The position numbers and the translations under genes are program-made. The notes below the pieces were generated by a model, which was given only the letters and a program-made list of their open reading frames with translations, was not told where the DNA came from and ran no database searches. This document shows positions 16,193-24,182 of a stretch of DNA of 64,000 nucleotides, piece by piece. Where the stretch lies: the NCBI GenBank assembly GCA_019323015.1, contig JAHWHY010000005.1, positions 1 through 64,000 on the forward strand, in the 5' to 3' direction. The stretch is from Candidatus Woesearchaeota archaeon (lineage in GTDB: Archaea > Nanobdellota > Nanobdellia > Woesearchaeales > ARS49). Within the stretch, counting starts at the first letter, position 1. Each line of letters opens with the position of its first letter.

Positions 16193-16521
16193 TTTCTGCT
16201 CACCCCAACCATTGCAACTCCTGCGAATATTAATGCAATGCCAACCCATCTTAATAGGCTTATCTGTTCATTGAATATTACTACTGCGTATATTGCAGCG
16301 AGTATGTAGCTTGTTGCAACTATTGGAAAAACAACTGTTAGTGCTCCTTCTTTTAATGCAGTAATCAATGCTACCCAGCCTAGGGTATAAAGCAAAAGAC
16401 CGACAAGTAATGGCCAGGTTAGTTCTGGAAGGTTGTTTCCTCCCAGTTTTTGGAATATCTGTGCAGTGCTTACAAATAATGCACATAGAAGCGCTAGGCC
16501 GATTGCCTTCAGCTTTGTCAT
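16189..16521 (-). CDS. Four-helix EamA/SMR-type transporter subunit A
   Basis: 110 residues, four hydrophobic helices. AQIFQKLGG near 20-28 and EGALTVVFPIVATSYILAA near 58-76 align with the neighbouring subunit, giving a tandem pair with opposite local charge distribution. The family includes small multidrug exporters and lipid-sugar flippases; the glycan context favours the latter. It is the first long gene of a three-gene coupled operon. A 22-codon open frame and a strong inverted repeat lie just upstream. Confidence 0.8.
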   Translation of the reverse strand: MTKLKAIGLALLCALFVSTAQIFQKLGGNNLPELTWPLLVGLLLYTLGWVALITALKEGALTVVFPIVATSYILAAIYAVVIFNEQISLLRWVGIALIFAGVAMVGVSRK

Positions 16522-16646
16522 TTGTTTCAGATACCCCTCTGTTTGTTGCGATTGGGTGTCTGAAACATCGAAAAAGCCAATCGCTTTTCTTCCATTTTTT
16601 TTCTCTCCATAAATCCCCTGCCCTTTGGGCGATTGGGTTTTTCGTT
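16522..16646. other. Intergenic region with a 13-base inverted repeat and a possible leader peptide
   Basis: Arms at 16524-16536 and 16554-16566 pair over 13 positions with one wobble. GCGATTGG occurs at 16548 and 16629 and its complement at 16577. On the minus strand an ATG at 16595 with a GGAGAGA site opens a 22-codon frame that stops at 16527, five bases before the transporter start. This could be a translated leader with an attenuator-like stem, or chance. There is no other gene here. Confidence 0.35.
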
Positions 16647-18383
16647 TTATTCTCCGATTAATATTTGGATCATAGAAGCAAATGCAGGTCTTGTTATGAA
16701 TACTCCGATTGTTATTCCTGCAATTGTTGTGAGCGCAAATCCTTTTAATAGTCCTGCTCCTGCGAATATTAGTGGAACCATTGCCACTGTTGTTGTGATA
16801 TATGCTGCCATTATTATGAAGAATGCTCTTTTCAGGCGTTGTTTCCAGCCACCGAAATGTCCTGCTTCTTTTCTTAGTGTTTCATCTGTTATGACGACTT
16901 GATCGTCCACTCCTGTTCCTACTGCGATTATTATTCCTGCTATTGATGCAAGGTCCATGTTCCACCCTACTAGTGCTGCAAATCCAAGTAGCATGAATAT
17001 TTCACTTACAGATATTACTATCATTGATGCTGCAACTTTGAGGTATCTGTATCGTATTGCGATTATTATTGCTACTGCGAGTATTGCTATTATTCCTACG
17101 AAGATTGCATTTTTCAGGAATTGCATTCCTAGCATTGGTGAAATATTGTCTGTTTTTACAATATTTAATTTGACTGGAAGACTTCCTGTTATTAGGATTG
17201 TTTGCAGTCTTTTCATTTCATTTAGTGCGTTTACTATTGCTTCTTGTTCTGATGTGCCAGCTCCTGATCCGCTTATTGCGATTTCTGTTACTGCTCTTCC
17301 CTGCAGGTCTGCTGCTATGTTTAGTTGGTCTACTTTTTTATCGTCTAGGAATAATTGTAATGGTTCTGATAGGTACTCTCCTTGTTCTCGTTTCTCTACT
17401 TTAAGGTCTCTTGTTGCGTCTGCTTGTTTTTGTGCTGCTTCTGGTGTTAGTGATATTGAGAACATGAAGCTGCATGCCATTCCGCCTTCTATTTTTCCGC
17501 ATCCCCTGTTAGGGTCTATGCCAGAGCACTCTGCTGTTCTGCAGACATACGTTATGTCTTCTCCTCCTCTGAATACTGTTGTTTCTGCTATTTTTGCTTC
17601 GAATTTTCCTTGTTTTGCAAGGAGATCTTTTACTTCTTCTTCTGTTGCTCCTGCGATTTCAACAAGTATGTACCTATTTCCTTCTCCGAGAAGTTTTGGT
17701 TTGTCTCTTATTTCTTTTACAATGACGTCTGTCAAGCCGTATACGTTTAGTCTTTCCTGCAGATTGTCCATGATTGTGCTCATCATGTCATCATCTATTT
17801 TTTCTGCGGGTTGTAACAGAACTCTTGTTCCGCCCTGCAGGTCTAGTCCTTTTCTTATGTTTGTTGTTGGGGCCTGCATGATGCTTAATCCTATGTTTTG
17901 CATTCCTATGAGTATTTTCTTTGTTTTGGGTACTGTGATTGTTTTGTTTATTGTTTTTTCAACTACAATTGTTTCATTGTCTTTTGTCTCGTTTACTTTT
18001 ATTGTTTCTTGCACTATTTTTTCTTCTGTTTCGTTTAGTTCTTCTATAAGATAGTCTCCTTTTGTGAGTAAAGTGTATGATTTCTTGTCTGTTTTTATCG
18101 TGATTGTCCTGTTTATGTCTAGTTCACTTACAAATGCATAATAATCTGCAACAGTGTTGATTGGCCTGTTGTTCATTGCTAGAATGACTTCGTGCGACAT
18201 TGGTGACAAGCCGGGTTTTGGGCTTTCAATGCCTGCCAGTGCTGCTGAACTGTTTTTCATTACAGATTTAATTGCAACCCCTTCATTCCAGGGATTTGGT
18301 CTTATTGCTATTACTGCAAATAGTAAGAATATGATTAATAAGATGATTCTCCAGTTTGTGAATAATTTTTTAGCTTTGCCCAT
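16647..18383 (-). CDS. secD: Protein-export membrane protein SecD
   Basis: 578 residues. One N-terminal helix is followed by a large periplasmic-side domain. The GLDLQGGTRVLLQP motif near residues 180-193 is the hallmark of SecD. Five C-terminal transmembrane helices begin near 425 and contain the family sequence SIAGIIIAVGTGVDDQVVITDE with the key aspartates. SecD and SecF use the proton gradient to assist the late steps of Sec export. It overlaps secF by 14 bases. The first extracellular domain is longer than in bacteria and contains a low-complexity ETKVNETKDN-like stretch near 120-150. Confidence 0.93.
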   Translation of the reverse strand: MGKAKKLFTNWRIILLIIFLLFAVIAIRPNPWNEGVAIKSVMKNSSAALAGIESPKPGLSPMSHEVILAMNNRPINTVADYYAFVSELDINRTITIKTDKKSYTLLTKGDYLIEELNETEEKIVQETIKVNETKDNETIVVEKTINKTITVPKTKKILIGMQNIGLSIMQAPTTNIRKGLDLQGGTRVLLQPAEKIDDDMMSTIMDNLQERLNVYGLTDVIVKEIRDKPKLLGEGNRYILVEIAGATEEEVKDLLAKQGKFEAKIAETTVFRGGEDITYVCRTAECSGIDPNRGCGKIEGGMACSFMFSISLTPEAAQKQADATRDLKVEKREQGEYLSEPLQLFLDDKKVDQLNIAADLQGRAVTEIAISGSGAGTSEQEAIVNALNEMKRLQTILITGSLPVKLNIVKTDNISPMLGMQFLKNAIFVGIIAILAVAIIIAIRYRYLKVAASMIVISVSEIFMLLGFAALVGWNMDLASIAGIIIAVGTGVDDQVVITDETLRKEAGHFGGWKQRLKRAFFIIMAAYITTTVAMVPLIFAGAGLLKGFALTTIAGITIGVFITRPAFASMIQILIGE

Positions 18384-19272
18384 GTTTCTTTGCCTTTCTT
18401 TCCAGATGCCACCGTAATATGCCGGTATTCTGTATCCATGTGTTTAGCATGTCAAAAAACAGGCCTATTACAATTATGATCATTATTTGTTTTATTACAT
18501 CAGATGATGTGAATATGTATGCAAGAAGTGCAGCTACAAAAGATGTCAAGGACATTGTCATTCCTGTTTTCATTGAGCCGATTATCCTGTCAAATATGCT
18601 TCCTTCTTTTCTTTTCAATACTCTTGTTGTTAATAGTATGTCTGTATCTACTGAGTATCCTATAAGCATAAGAAATGCTGCTACTCCTGCTGTTGTTAGT
18701 TTCATGCCTAGTAATGATACTGCTGCGAGTGTGCATAGAATATCTGATGTTGCTGCCAGGATTACGAATAACGAAGGAATAAGTGATCTGAATGTTATCA
18801 ACACAACTATGCCCATTGCAAGGAATGCAAGTATTACTGCAACTATTGTTTGTCTGAAAAAGCTTGCTCCTAGTGTTGAGCCCATTGATTCTATTGTGTA
18901 TTCATCTTCATTTAATTCAATTATATGAGAAGCTATCACTGCTTGTTTTAACTGGTCTTCATCTGTGTCAGATGCCTCTATTATTATTGATTTTAGCAGT
19001 CCTGCCTCTGTCAGTCTTCTTATTTCTATGTCTGCTTTTGGCAGTCTGCTGTGCAGGTCTGATTCTAGTGCAACAGTGTCTATTTCTGTTGTTGTGGGGA
19101 TTGTTAAGGTTATTCCTCCTTTTAATGAAACACCTTTTTGCACAAATTCCCCTGTTGTTGTATAATTATAGCCTAATACTCCTATTGCTAGAAATAACAA
19201 AACTATTGTAAAAATCATTAATTCCTTGTATCTTTTGTCATATACATGAAGTAATTTTGATTTTATCCCCAA
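18370..19272 (-). CDS. secF: Protein-export membrane protein SecF
   Basis: 300 residues, six transmembrane helices. KGGITLTIP near 50-58 is the archaeal SecF form of the GG motif, and the C-terminal helices carry LMLIGYSVDTDILLTTRVL and an acidic partner. The start is a TTG at 19272, supported by a GGGGTG site 8 bases upstream; no in-frame ATG gives the full first helix. A minus-strand TATA-like box lies at about 19303-19313. It is translated ahead of and overlapping secD. Confidence 0.92.
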   Translation of the reverse strand: MGIKSKLLHVYDKRYKELMIFTIVLLFLAIGVLGYNYTTTGEFVQKGVSLKGGITLTIPTTTEIDTVALESDLHSRLPKADIEIRRLTEAGLLKSIIIEASDTDEDQLKQAVIASHIIELNEDEYTIESMGSTLGASFFRQTIVAVILAFLAMGIVVLITFRSLIPSLFVILAATSDILCTLAAVSLLGMKLTTAGVAAFLMLIGYSVDTDILLTTRVLKRKEGSIFDRIIGSMKTGMTMSLTSFVAALLAYIFTSSDVIKQIMIIIVIGLFFDMLNTWIQNTGILRWHLERKAKKHGQS

Positions 19273-19314
19273 TATTACACCCCGCTTTGAGAAAGTAAAG
19301 AACTATTTTTAAAG

Positions 19315-19365
19315 GTTGCGCTTTTACAGAGTAAAACGCAACTTCAACAAATTTTTAATTTGTTG
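19315..19365. repeat. Two adjacent hairpins between the M50 protease and secF
   Basis: GTTGCG plus TTTTA pairs with TAAAACGCAAC (19315-19342, one bulged base). CAACAAAT-TTTTA-ATTTGTTG follows at 19345-19365. They lie upstream of the secF promoter and downstream of the M50 gene, so they may end the M50 transcript. No coding frame is seen. Confidence 0.6.
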
Positions 19366-19388
19366 TAAATTGCGGAATAACTCCCATT

Positions 19389-19952
19389 TCAGAAAAATGC
19401 TTTCCATAGGCCGCTATAGACCTTAAATCCATCAAACATAGGAATGGGAAGCATATTGAACACAAATAAGAATAGATTTATTTGTTTTGTAACATATATC
19501 GCAACTCTTGTGTGTTTCTTTAAATCTTTTCTTTTTAATAATATCCAGCAGACAAAAAATATTGCAAGGTTTACAAATGGTCCTGCTGCTGCTATTGCAG
19601 ACATTTGTAAAGGTGGTACGACACACTCTTTTGTTGCGCATCCTATGCTTACATATGCTGGTACAAAGAATATGAATCCTGTCTGGAGTGCTCTTAATAC
19701 TATTCCTATGCCTAGCCAGGTGTATGCTGCGTGAAAGGTTGCTTCAAATCCATAGGCAAGTGCAGCAAACTTATGCCCTAGCTCGTGCAGGATTATTGCC
19801 GGTGCTGTCACTAAGCATGCAAATTTAAATGATTTCCAGTCAAAGCCTGTCTTAAATTTATCTTGGCTGAACTTGAATATGCCCATGAAGATGTAACCGA
19901 CTGCTATTGTCATTATTGCTACGTCTATTAATTCTCTCAGGTCAAGTATCAT
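19389..19952 (-). CDS. M50 (site-2 protease family) membrane metalloprotease
   Basis: 187 residues, about five transmembrane helices. The zinc motif HELGH is at 56-60, inside a helix, and the third ligand motif NMLPIPMFDGFKV is at about 161-173. This is the core of intramembrane site-2 proteases without PDZ or CBS domains, common in archaea. The minus-strand TATA box lies within 19971-19988 and the start follows about 25 bases later, so the transcript is probably leaderless. Natural substrates are unknown; membrane-bound regulators are usual. Confidence 0.88.
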   Translation of the reverse strand: MILDLRELIDVAIMTIAVGYIFMGIFKFSQDKFKTGFDWKSFKFACLVTAPAIILHELGHKFAALAYGFEATFHAAYTWLGIGIVLRALQTGFIFFVPAYVSIGCATKECVVPPLQMSAIAAAGPFVNLAIFFVCWILLKRKDLKKHTRVAIYVTKQINLFLFVFNMLPIPMFDGFKVYSGLWKAFF

Positions 19953-20010
19953 GGTTCTAGCTGAAACTTGGTTTGTTTATAACTTTTTCGATAAAAATCA
20001 AGAGAATGAG

Positions 20011-20045
20011 AATAAAAAAATTCAACTGCCCCTTTTTGAGGCAGT
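20011..20045 (-). terminator. Stem and T-run after the lysine-rich peptide gene
   Basis: ACTGCC/GGCAGT stem at 20025-20045 is followed on the minus strand by a T-rich run (20011-20024). It sits just after the stop at 20064 and before the M50 promoter, the right place for a transcript end. Confidence 0.5.
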
Positions 20046-20063
20046 GAAAGGTTTTAGCCAAAA

Positions 20064-20138
20064 TTATTTCTTTTTCTTTTTCTTTTTGGCTTTTTTCTTA
20101 GCTTTTTTCTTTTTAGCTTTTTTCTTTTTCTTTGCCAT
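20064..20138 (-). CDS. 24-residue lysine/alanine-only basic peptide
   Basis: After the initiating Met the peptide contains only Ala and Lys (19 Lys of 24 residues). The frame looks real because a GAGGTG site lies 6 bases before the ATG and a TATA box (20188-20195) sits at the right distance. A stem with a T-run follows the stop. The sequence resembles the lysine-rich tails of archaeal chromatin or ribosomal proteins, but here it is the whole product. It would bind RNA, DNA or acidic membranes non-specifically (inference). It is too short for standard gene finders. Confidence 0.65.
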   Translation of the reverse strand: MAKKKKKAKKKKAKKKAKKKKKKK

Positions 20139-20187
20139 CGCACTGCACCTCTTTTAAAGGTATTAAACATTATTATTTTACTTTTAC

Positions 20188-20195
20188 TATATAAA
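20188..20195 (-). promoter_or_regulatory. TATA box of the lysine-rich peptide gene
   Basis: TTTATATA on the minus strand, about 50 bases before the ATG at 20138. This predicts a leader of roughly 25 bases that includes the GAGGTG site. Confidence 0.6.
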
Positions 20196-20237
20196 TGTTT
20201 TGTTTTAAAATTAAATTTTTATCTCGGGAAATTTTTT

Positions 20238-21194
20238 TTAGCGCAGAAACCAGTTCTTTAGAACTCTGTCAATATAAAATAAAACTTTGTCAAGATTTTC
20301 ATAAGATATGTTTTTGAATGCTTTTATTCTTCCGCCAGAAGCATACGCGTGCCCTCCTCCGTCGAATAATTCAGCTATTTTAGTCAAATCCGTCTTAGTG
20401 CCGTCTCTTCTTCTGAAGCTTATTCTTCCGTTTCTGTACAAAACAACAGAAACATCAACTGCTTGATGTGTGTTTAAAATTTTGTCACCAGCATCTGCTG
20501 AGCTTAATATGTTTGATGCTAAACTAAAACCAAACTTGTAATTAACATATTGTTTTACTTGAAGCTTTCCTATTAATTGCAGGAATGCTTTTTGTTTTTT
20601 TTCTAGGTACTCTGTTCTTTGTTTCTCAAAGTTCTCAGACCACAAGACTCCCCTCGATAAATTACTTATTAGTTCTTTTTTGTTTATTCCTGATGATATT
20701 AAGTCTGCAAGTTTTATTGCTCTTTCGTCTTCTCTTATCCAGAATTCTATGTCTCTTGCTAATTGTTTAAGGTTTAATGCAACAGAATCTACAGGAAGGA
20801 ATTTTTTTGCAACTAAGTCTGCTGAACAGAGCATTTGCTCTGGTTTTGAAGAATTTTTTAGTTTTCCTGAGAAATCAACTGTGTGCACGTATTTTTTCAT
20901 CAATTCCAGCATTTCTGCAGTATACGGATGATGGCTATTCCAGTAGACTACCTTATTGTGCTTGGATATTTCTTTTAGTTTTTGCTCAAAGTTTTCTATT
21001 TGGTCTGGCGGAAAGTCCAGGATAAAGATTAAGTTTCCTTTTAGTGCTGCCATTTCCTGGAATTTTTTTTCTATGTTTGTGTAGTTTAGAAATCCACCTA
21101 CTCTGCATGCAGAGTTTCTTAGTCGTGCATATCTGAGAACAATTGCTGCTGCTGAAATCCCGTCTAGTTGTTCAGAGCAATAAATGACGTACAT
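20238..21194 (-). CDS. DHH/DHHA1-type phosphoesterase relative with altered metal motifs
   Basis: 318 residues. The C-terminal DHHA1 substrate-binding domain is clear from GGGHAYASGG near 282-291. The N-terminal DHH domain is recognisable but changed: motif I reads SEQLDG where the family has HxDxDG, and the DHH motif reads NSHHP. Family members cleave short oligonucleotides or cyclic dinucleotides. Loss of two acidic metal ligands suggests weakened or different catalysis, perhaps nucleic-acid binding. It is a single gene with a short gap to the methyltransferase at 21221. Confidence 0.78.
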   Translation of the reverse strand: MYVIYCSEQLDGISAAAIVLRYARLRNSACRVGGFLNYTNIEKKFQEMAALKGNLIFILDFPPDQIENFEQKLKEISKHNKVVYWNSHHPYTAEMLELMKKYVHTVDFSGKLKNSSKPEQMLCSADLVAKKFLPVDSVALNLKQLARDIEFWIREDERAIKLADLISSGINKKELISNLSRGVLWSENFEKQRTEYLEKKQKAFLQLIGKLQVKQYVNYKFGFSLASNILSSADAGDKILNTHQAVDVSVVLYRNGRISFRRRDGTKTDLTKIAELFDGGGHAYASGGRIKAFKNISYENLDKVLFYIDRVLKNWFLR

Positions 21195-21220
21195 GCTCTG
21201 TTTATTGCTCTAGAAATATA

Positions 21221-21832
21221 TTAATTTTTTGGCATACCTTTATATACGCTTAGGTAGACCCTGAATCCGCCTTTTTTTGCCAATGTCTCAACATTGCCGA
21301 AAACTTCCTGCATTTTTTTCTCAAGCATCCTTCCTCCTTTCTGGTGCCTTGCAACTAACTGGAGTGTCCCTTCTTTATTCAAATGTGTAATTGCTTCTTC
21401 TATTATTTTATAGCAGATTGTTCTTCCTGCTGCAATGGGTGGATTTACTAAGATAACATCAAATTTCTCGTCAGAATATGGTTCGTAAAGGTCTCCTGAT
21501 TTTATTGTTACTTTTGTTTTGTTTAGTTTTGAATTCTTTTTTGCAAGATTTGTTGCTCTTTTATTTATGTCTGTCAAGAAAACTTGTGTGTCTGGAAATA
21601 TTTTTTTTACTGCAATTCCTATTGGCCCGTATCCTGCGCAAAGGTCAAGCACTTTGTCTTGTTTATTGACTACTGCATTTTCTATTAGTAATTCTGTTGC
21701 AGGGTCTACTCTTCTTGGCGAGAATACTCCTGATCCTGTCCAGAATTCAAAGCTTTTTTTCTTTAGCTTTGCTTGTATTTTTCTTGGTTTTAATTCACTT
21801 TCTGGTTGTTCAGAATAATAATGTTGTTCCAT
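21221..21832 (-). CDS. Class I methyltransferase, small-domain (RsmC/MJ0882-like)
   Basis: 203 residues. FWTGSGVFSPRRVDPATELLIE near 31-52 is the family lead-in. Motif I is VLDLCAGYGPIGI near 62-74, and motif IV VNPPIAAGR near 131-139 is the NPPx catalytic signature for methylation of a base exocyclic amine. These proteins modify rRNA or tRNA guanines. The C-terminal KKGGFRVYLSVY segment is typical. It begins 3 bases before the following membrane protein gene in the same operon. Confidence 0.87.
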   Translation of the reverse strand: MEQHYYSEQPESELKPRKIQAKLKKKSFEFWTGSGVFSPRRVDPATELLIENAVVNKQDKVLDLCAGYGPIGIAVKKIFPDTQVFLTDINKRATNLAKKNSKLNKTKVTIKSGDLYEPYSDEKFDVILVNPPIAAGRTICYKIIEEAITHLNKEGTLQLVARHQKGGRMLEKKMQEVFGNVETLAKKGGFRVYLSVYKGMPKN

Positions 21833-21834
21833 TC

Positions 21835-22488
21835 TTAGTTTGGTGTTATTATTTTATACCAGAGATATAGTAATTTATCGACTGATTTGATTAATTCAAG
21901 TTCTTTTCCGTGCAGTTCTATGCAGTTTCCTTTGAGCACGATTTGTGTTGGTTCTTTTGCAATTATGTGTATTACTGCTTTGTCTGTGTCTTTACAGCTT
22001 ACTATTGATACATTATTGCATGTTTCGTTATGTTCTTGTGTGCATGCAGGGATGACTTCTTTGCTGAATGCTTTTTCTATGCTCTGGCTTAGGTCTGCTG
22101 CTGCTAGTGCTAGGTACTTAAACTCTTCTTGTTCAGAGTATGGGTCAAATGTAACATAAATTTCACTTTGGTGGAATCCTTCATTTAACTCTCCTAATAC
22201 TGTTACGTTTTCTACTTCATATGGATTATATCTTGCAGATACTGACACTAATTTTTCTTCATTTTGCCATTGAGTATACCAAGTATCTGCTATCTCTGTG
22301 AATTCAAAACCATTGTATGTTACGGTAGGATATTCTACTTTGTCGCTGTAAAAGTATTTTACCCCAAATAACGCTATAAAGAATATTACAATTATGCCTA
22401 CTACGGCTATTGCTGCGATTTTTCGCATTTTTGCAGCTTCTTTTTCTTCCTTTTCTATTTCTTGCTTTGTCTTTTCTTTTTCTTCCAT
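21835..22488 (-). CDS. Membrane-anchored protein of unknown function (paralogue of the next gene)
   Basis: 217 residues. A highly charged cytoplasmic N-terminus (1-22) precedes one transmembrane helix (about 25-47), and the rest should face outside. Three cysteines occur in a CTQEHNETCN...SC pattern near 148-164, followed later by a fourth in GNC. The C-terminal half matches the neighbouring 195-residue protein in the spacing of VIHI and the NC motif, so the two arose by duplication. No known family recognised. The start overlaps the stop of the upstream gene. Confidence 0.7.
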   Translation of the reverse strand: MEEKEKTKQEIEKEEKEAAKMRKIAAIAVVGIIVIFFIALFGVKYFYSDKVEYPTVTYNGFEFTEIADTWYTQWQNEEKLVSVSARYNPYEVENVTVLGELNEGFHQSEIYVTFDPYSEQEEFKYLALAAADLSQSIEKAFSKEVIPACTQEHNETCNNVSIVSCKDTDKAVIHIIAKEPTQIVLKGNCIELHGKELELIKSVDKLLYLWYKIITPN

Positions 22489-23075
22489 TATTTCATCACG
22501 CCAAATATTAAGTATGCTGCTCTTGTATAGTACGCATTTAATACTGATTCTGTTTCAGCTGCTATTATTACACAGTTATTTTGTGCTGTTATTTCAGATG
22601 TTTTTCCTCTTTTCATGTGTAAAACAGGCATTTCTGCTGTTGCATTACTACAGGTTATTTGCGGCAGTGCATAGTCTGTTGCATTTGTTAGGCCTGCTGC
22701 GATAAATGGTTTGCCTATTTTCTGTGTTTTTTGTTCCATGTCAAGTTCTAGCTCTGCAATTGATTCTGCAAAGTCTGAAGAAGGATCATATGTTATTAGC
22801 AGTACTTCTGCTTGGGACAATATTGCTTTTGCATCTTCTGAGACATTAATTTGGTCTAAATCTCCTGGATAATAGTCAAAGTATATTTTTTGGTCATTTA
22901 TTTCTGTCATGAATCCTTGTGTTGTTTTCTTGAAAGAATAGCCATTGTACTCATCTAGTTTCTCTGCTTGGTTTGTCTGGTATGACAGCATGAATCCAAA
23001 TGCACTTAATACCATTATTGCTATTATGAATAGTGAAACAAGCATTTTTTTGTTGATTAGTTTTTTTCTTGCCAT
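22488..23075 (-). CDS. Membrane-anchored protein of unknown function (paralogue of the previous gene)
   Basis: 195 residues. A short basic N-terminus and one transmembrane helix (about 12-30) are followed by an extracytoplasmic domain. Shared features with the adjacent paralogue are a YDPSSDF/FDPYSEQ segment, an SxxN-type cysteine loop (ITCSNATAE), a VLHM/VIHI strand and a late NNC motif. Two conserved cysteines could form a disulfide. It is co-translated with the paralogue, which suggests a heterodimer. No function is known. Confidence 0.7.
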   Translation of the reverse strand: MARKKLINKKMLVSLFIIAIMVLSAFGFMLSYQTNQAEKLDEYNGYSFKKTTQGFMTEINDQKIYFDYYPGDLDQINVSEDAKAILSQAEVLLITYDPSSDFAESIAELELDMEQKTQKIGKPFIAAGLTNATDYALPQITCSNATAEMPVLHMKRGKTSEITAQNNCVIIAAETESVLNAYYTRAAYLIFGVMK

Positions 23076-23091
23076 TGTGTTTTTTTGTGAT

Positions 23092-24087
23092 TTATTTGTT
23101 CTTTATATTATTTTCCATTGAGTTAAGGTATTGCCTTAATTTCTCTTTTAATTGTTCTTTTAGCTTAGGATCCATGTCTAGTGTGTCTATTTCTTTGTCC
23201 CAGTCTATATCTGGAAGTTTCGTTAGTGTTCCTTTGAATATTCTTCCTGCTTTTTTAGCTCCTTCTTCAACAACCTGCGCTTGTTCAGTGCCAAAAAGTT
23301 TAGTTGCTGGGAATTTTGTTATTGCATTTGCTCCTGTCTTGAATAATAATTCTGCTTCTTTGTATCTTCTTGCTGTTGTTCCTGCGATTATCTCTAGTTT
23401 TGGGAATGCTATTCTTGTTTTTGCTATCCAGTCTGCATAATATTCGCTTTTTGGTCCTTCCTTGTTCTCAAAGATTGTTCCTCTTACAGGTTTTAGTGCG
23501 TAGAATGTTATCCTATCCAGCTGATGTTCTTCTATGAATTTGTGCAAAAGTTCTGTGTTTTTTTCTCCTAATCCTATTATTATTGCTATGCTTGTCTTGA
23601 ATCCCATTTCTTTAGCTGTTTTTAGCATCTCAGAGTATGGCTGTATTGGCTTGTCAGGGCATAGATAATTGTGCAGTTCTTCTTCTACTGTCTCTATTGA
23701 TGCGCAGATTCCTTCTACATAGGGTTTTAGCTGCTCTAATTGTTCTTTTGTGAATGCTCCCAGGTTTACCCAGACTTTTCTGCCAATTATTGCATTGACA
23801 TTTTTGATTATCTCTATTAATTCTTCAAAAGGATATATGCCGTATCCTCCTGTAAGAAACTCTATGTTCCACCCTAATTTTTTTGCCAGTACTGCCTCTA
23901 CCAGTATTGAACCTATGCTTCGTTTTGCTGTTTTTGCGTGTCTTACTTTATGATGTATTGTTGATCTGAAGCAAAACTTGCATGTTCCTCTTTCACAATA
24001 CCAGCTTAGAAAGATGCATCTGCCGTAATAAACTTCTTTCCCCCAGTTCTCTGTGAATATTTTATTTGCTTGCTCTATTGTATTCAT
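23092..24087 (-). CDS. Radical SAM enzyme of unassigned function
   Basis: 331 residues from the ATG at 24087; a longer frame to 24153 is rejected because it runs into the tRNA gene. The cluster motif is C31-x4-C36-x2-C39 in YCERGTCKFCF, one residue longer than the standard CxxxCxxC, and the aromatic before the last Cys is normal. A TIM-barrel layout with a GGYG motif (about 80-83) and several glycine-rich strand ends follows. It somewhat resembles BioB-like archaeal enzymes. The C-terminus is a charged helix. Substrate unknown. Confidence 0.75.
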   Translation of the reverse strand: MNTIEQANKIFTENWGKEVYYGRCIFLSWYCERGTCKFCFRSTIHHKVRHAKTAKRSIGSILVEAVLAKKLGWNIEFLTGGYGIYPFEELIEIIKNVNAIIGRKVWVNLGAFTKEQLEQLKPYVEGICASIETVEEELHNYLCPDKPIQPYSEMLKTAKEMGFKTSIAIIIGLGEKNTELLHKFIEEHQLDRITFYALKPVRGTIFENKEGPKSEYYADWIAKTRIAFPKLEIIAGTTARRYKEAELLFKTGANAITKFPATKLFGTEQAQVVEEGAKKAGRIFKGTLTKLPDIDWDKEIDTLDMDPKLKEQLKEKLRQYLNSMENNIKNK

Positions 24088-24094
24088 TTTCAAA

Positions 24095-24181
24095 GCCTCC
24101 GAAGGGATTTGAACCCCTGACCTATTGCTTGCCCACGTTATGTTACGAGGCAATCGCTCTACCAGGCTGAGCTACGGAGGC
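24095..24181 (-). tRNA. tRNA-Thr (CGU) with a short intron
   Basis: The acceptor stem GCCTCCG/CGGAGGC is perfect, with a normal D-arm (GCTC...GAGC) and T-arm (TTCAAAT loop). The anticodon stem ATTGC/GCAAT encloses CTCGTA, then about 14 extra bases, then A. The anticodon is CGT and the intron lies at the usual position 37/38. Without the intron the gene is 73 bases; CCA is not encoded. The intron contains CGT and ACG that can pair to form the central helix of a bulge-helix-bulge site. Confidence 0.88.
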
Positions 24182-24182
24182 A

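Noticed and set aside
16957..18054. Long plus-strand frame inside secD
   Set aside because: It is antisense to a clear SecD, with serine/isoleucine-rich shadow composition.
24088..24153. Longer N-terminus of the radical SAM protein
   Set aside because: It would run through the tRNA-Thr gene; the ATG at 24087 is preferred.
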